Below, in pieces: positions 63,710 to 64,000 of a stretch of 64,000 bases of DNA (its first letter is position 1; every line of letters begins with the position of its first letter). The stretch spans positions 38,684,466 through 38,748,465 of the forward strand of contig JAPXFY010000016.1 of assembly GCA_030674185.1 (NCBI GenBank). The letters are read 5' to 3'. The notes beneath the pieces were generated by a model. It was not told where the DNA came from. It saw only the letters and a program-made list of their open reading frames with translations, and searched no databases. Source of the stretch: Monoplex corrugatus (lineage: Eukaryota; Mollusca; Gastropoda; Littorinimorpha; Ranellidae). Position numbers and translations under genes: made by a program.

Positions 63710-63716
63710 CTGCAAC

Positions 63717-64000
63717 CCACACACCACCAACATCTCATTAGCTCTCTGTCTATATACATATATACACACTCAACCCACACACCACCAATATCTCATTAGC
63801 TCTCTGTCTATATGCATATATACACACTCAACCTACACACCATCAACATCTTGTTAGGCCTGTGTCTATACACATATATACACACTCAACCCACACACCA
63901 CCAACATCTCATTAGCTCTCTGTCTATATACATATATACACATTCAACCTACACACCATCAACATCTCATTAGGCCTGTGTCTATATATATACACACTCA
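63717..64000. repeat. 62-bp array at the exon 1 acceptor, open at the window edge
   Basis: At least four units of ACCAACATCTCATTAGCTCT plus CTGTCTATATACATATATACACACTCAACC. On the minus strand units read GGTGTGTGGGTTGAGTG where the real site reads GGTGTGTGGGTTGCAG|TG. Confidence 0.88.

Noticed and set aside
62685..63637. CRISPR-like look of regularly spaced 36-bp repeats (also 59816-61445 and 12055-13465)
   Set aside because: Units are head-to-tail with no unique spacers, and the host is a eukaryotic intron.

Overview
The window is animal genomic DNA lying entirely inside one large gene on the minus strand. I recognise 25 exons of NBAS (neuroblastoma-amplified sequence, the metazoan Sec39-type subunit of the NRZ/Dsl1 ER tethering complex). 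They run in transcript order from 63709 down to 461 and cover about 3.2 kb of coding sequence, roughly the Sec39 domain and part of the C-terminal half. The first exons (WD40-like N-terminus) and the last exons lie outside the window. All introns are GT-AG and exon phases join correctly, except at two exons that each lack one base. The repeats (CR1/L2-like and RTE-like LINEs, tRNA-derived SINEs, a TTAA-type MITE, very abundant (CA)n) and the degree of protein divergence suggest a lophotrochozoan, perhaps a gastropod mollusc. That placement is inference.

Layout, left to right. 0.4-9.2 kb: exons 25 to 18, with (CA)n/(CT)n/(ATC)n tracts and two copies of a TTAA MITE plus a fragment. 9.2-17.1 kb: exons 17 to 14, embedded in minisatellites of 58, 31, about 45 and 72 bp. 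17-25.6 kb: exons 13 to 11, a donor-site minisatellite, a 1.5 kb ATTTCATG-type array and four copies of one tRNA-derived SINE. 25.6-34.5 kb: one long intron with LINE remnants, a 40-bp array split by a LINE, a 75-bp array split by a DNA transposon, and exon 10. 34.5-42.3 kb: exons 9 and 8 and a 4.6 kb array. 43-50 kb: exon 7 and a 5 kb DNA transposon that contains an inverted copy of its own family. 50.7-53.7 kb: exons 6 to 4. 54.4-57.9 kb: a near-complete but broken LINE. 59-64 kb: exons 3 to 1, with 36-bp arrays and degenerate copies of exon 2.

The most unusual pattern is that many of the intronic tandem arrays start at, and include, an exon-intron boundary of this same gene. Arrays or scattered copies carry amplified donor sites (exons 13, 10, 17, 5) or acceptor sites (exons 16, 1, 2, possibly 9). 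The gene therefore seems to be filled with decoy splice sites made from its own real ones. The exon 13 array also keeps the intact reading frame that the exon itself has lost by one base, which points to a consensus error or a very recent mutation.

No second protein-coding gene, rRNA, functional tRNA or CRISPR array is supported. The long open frames outside the exons are products of repeats whose unit length is a multiple of three, or of dinucleotide tracts.
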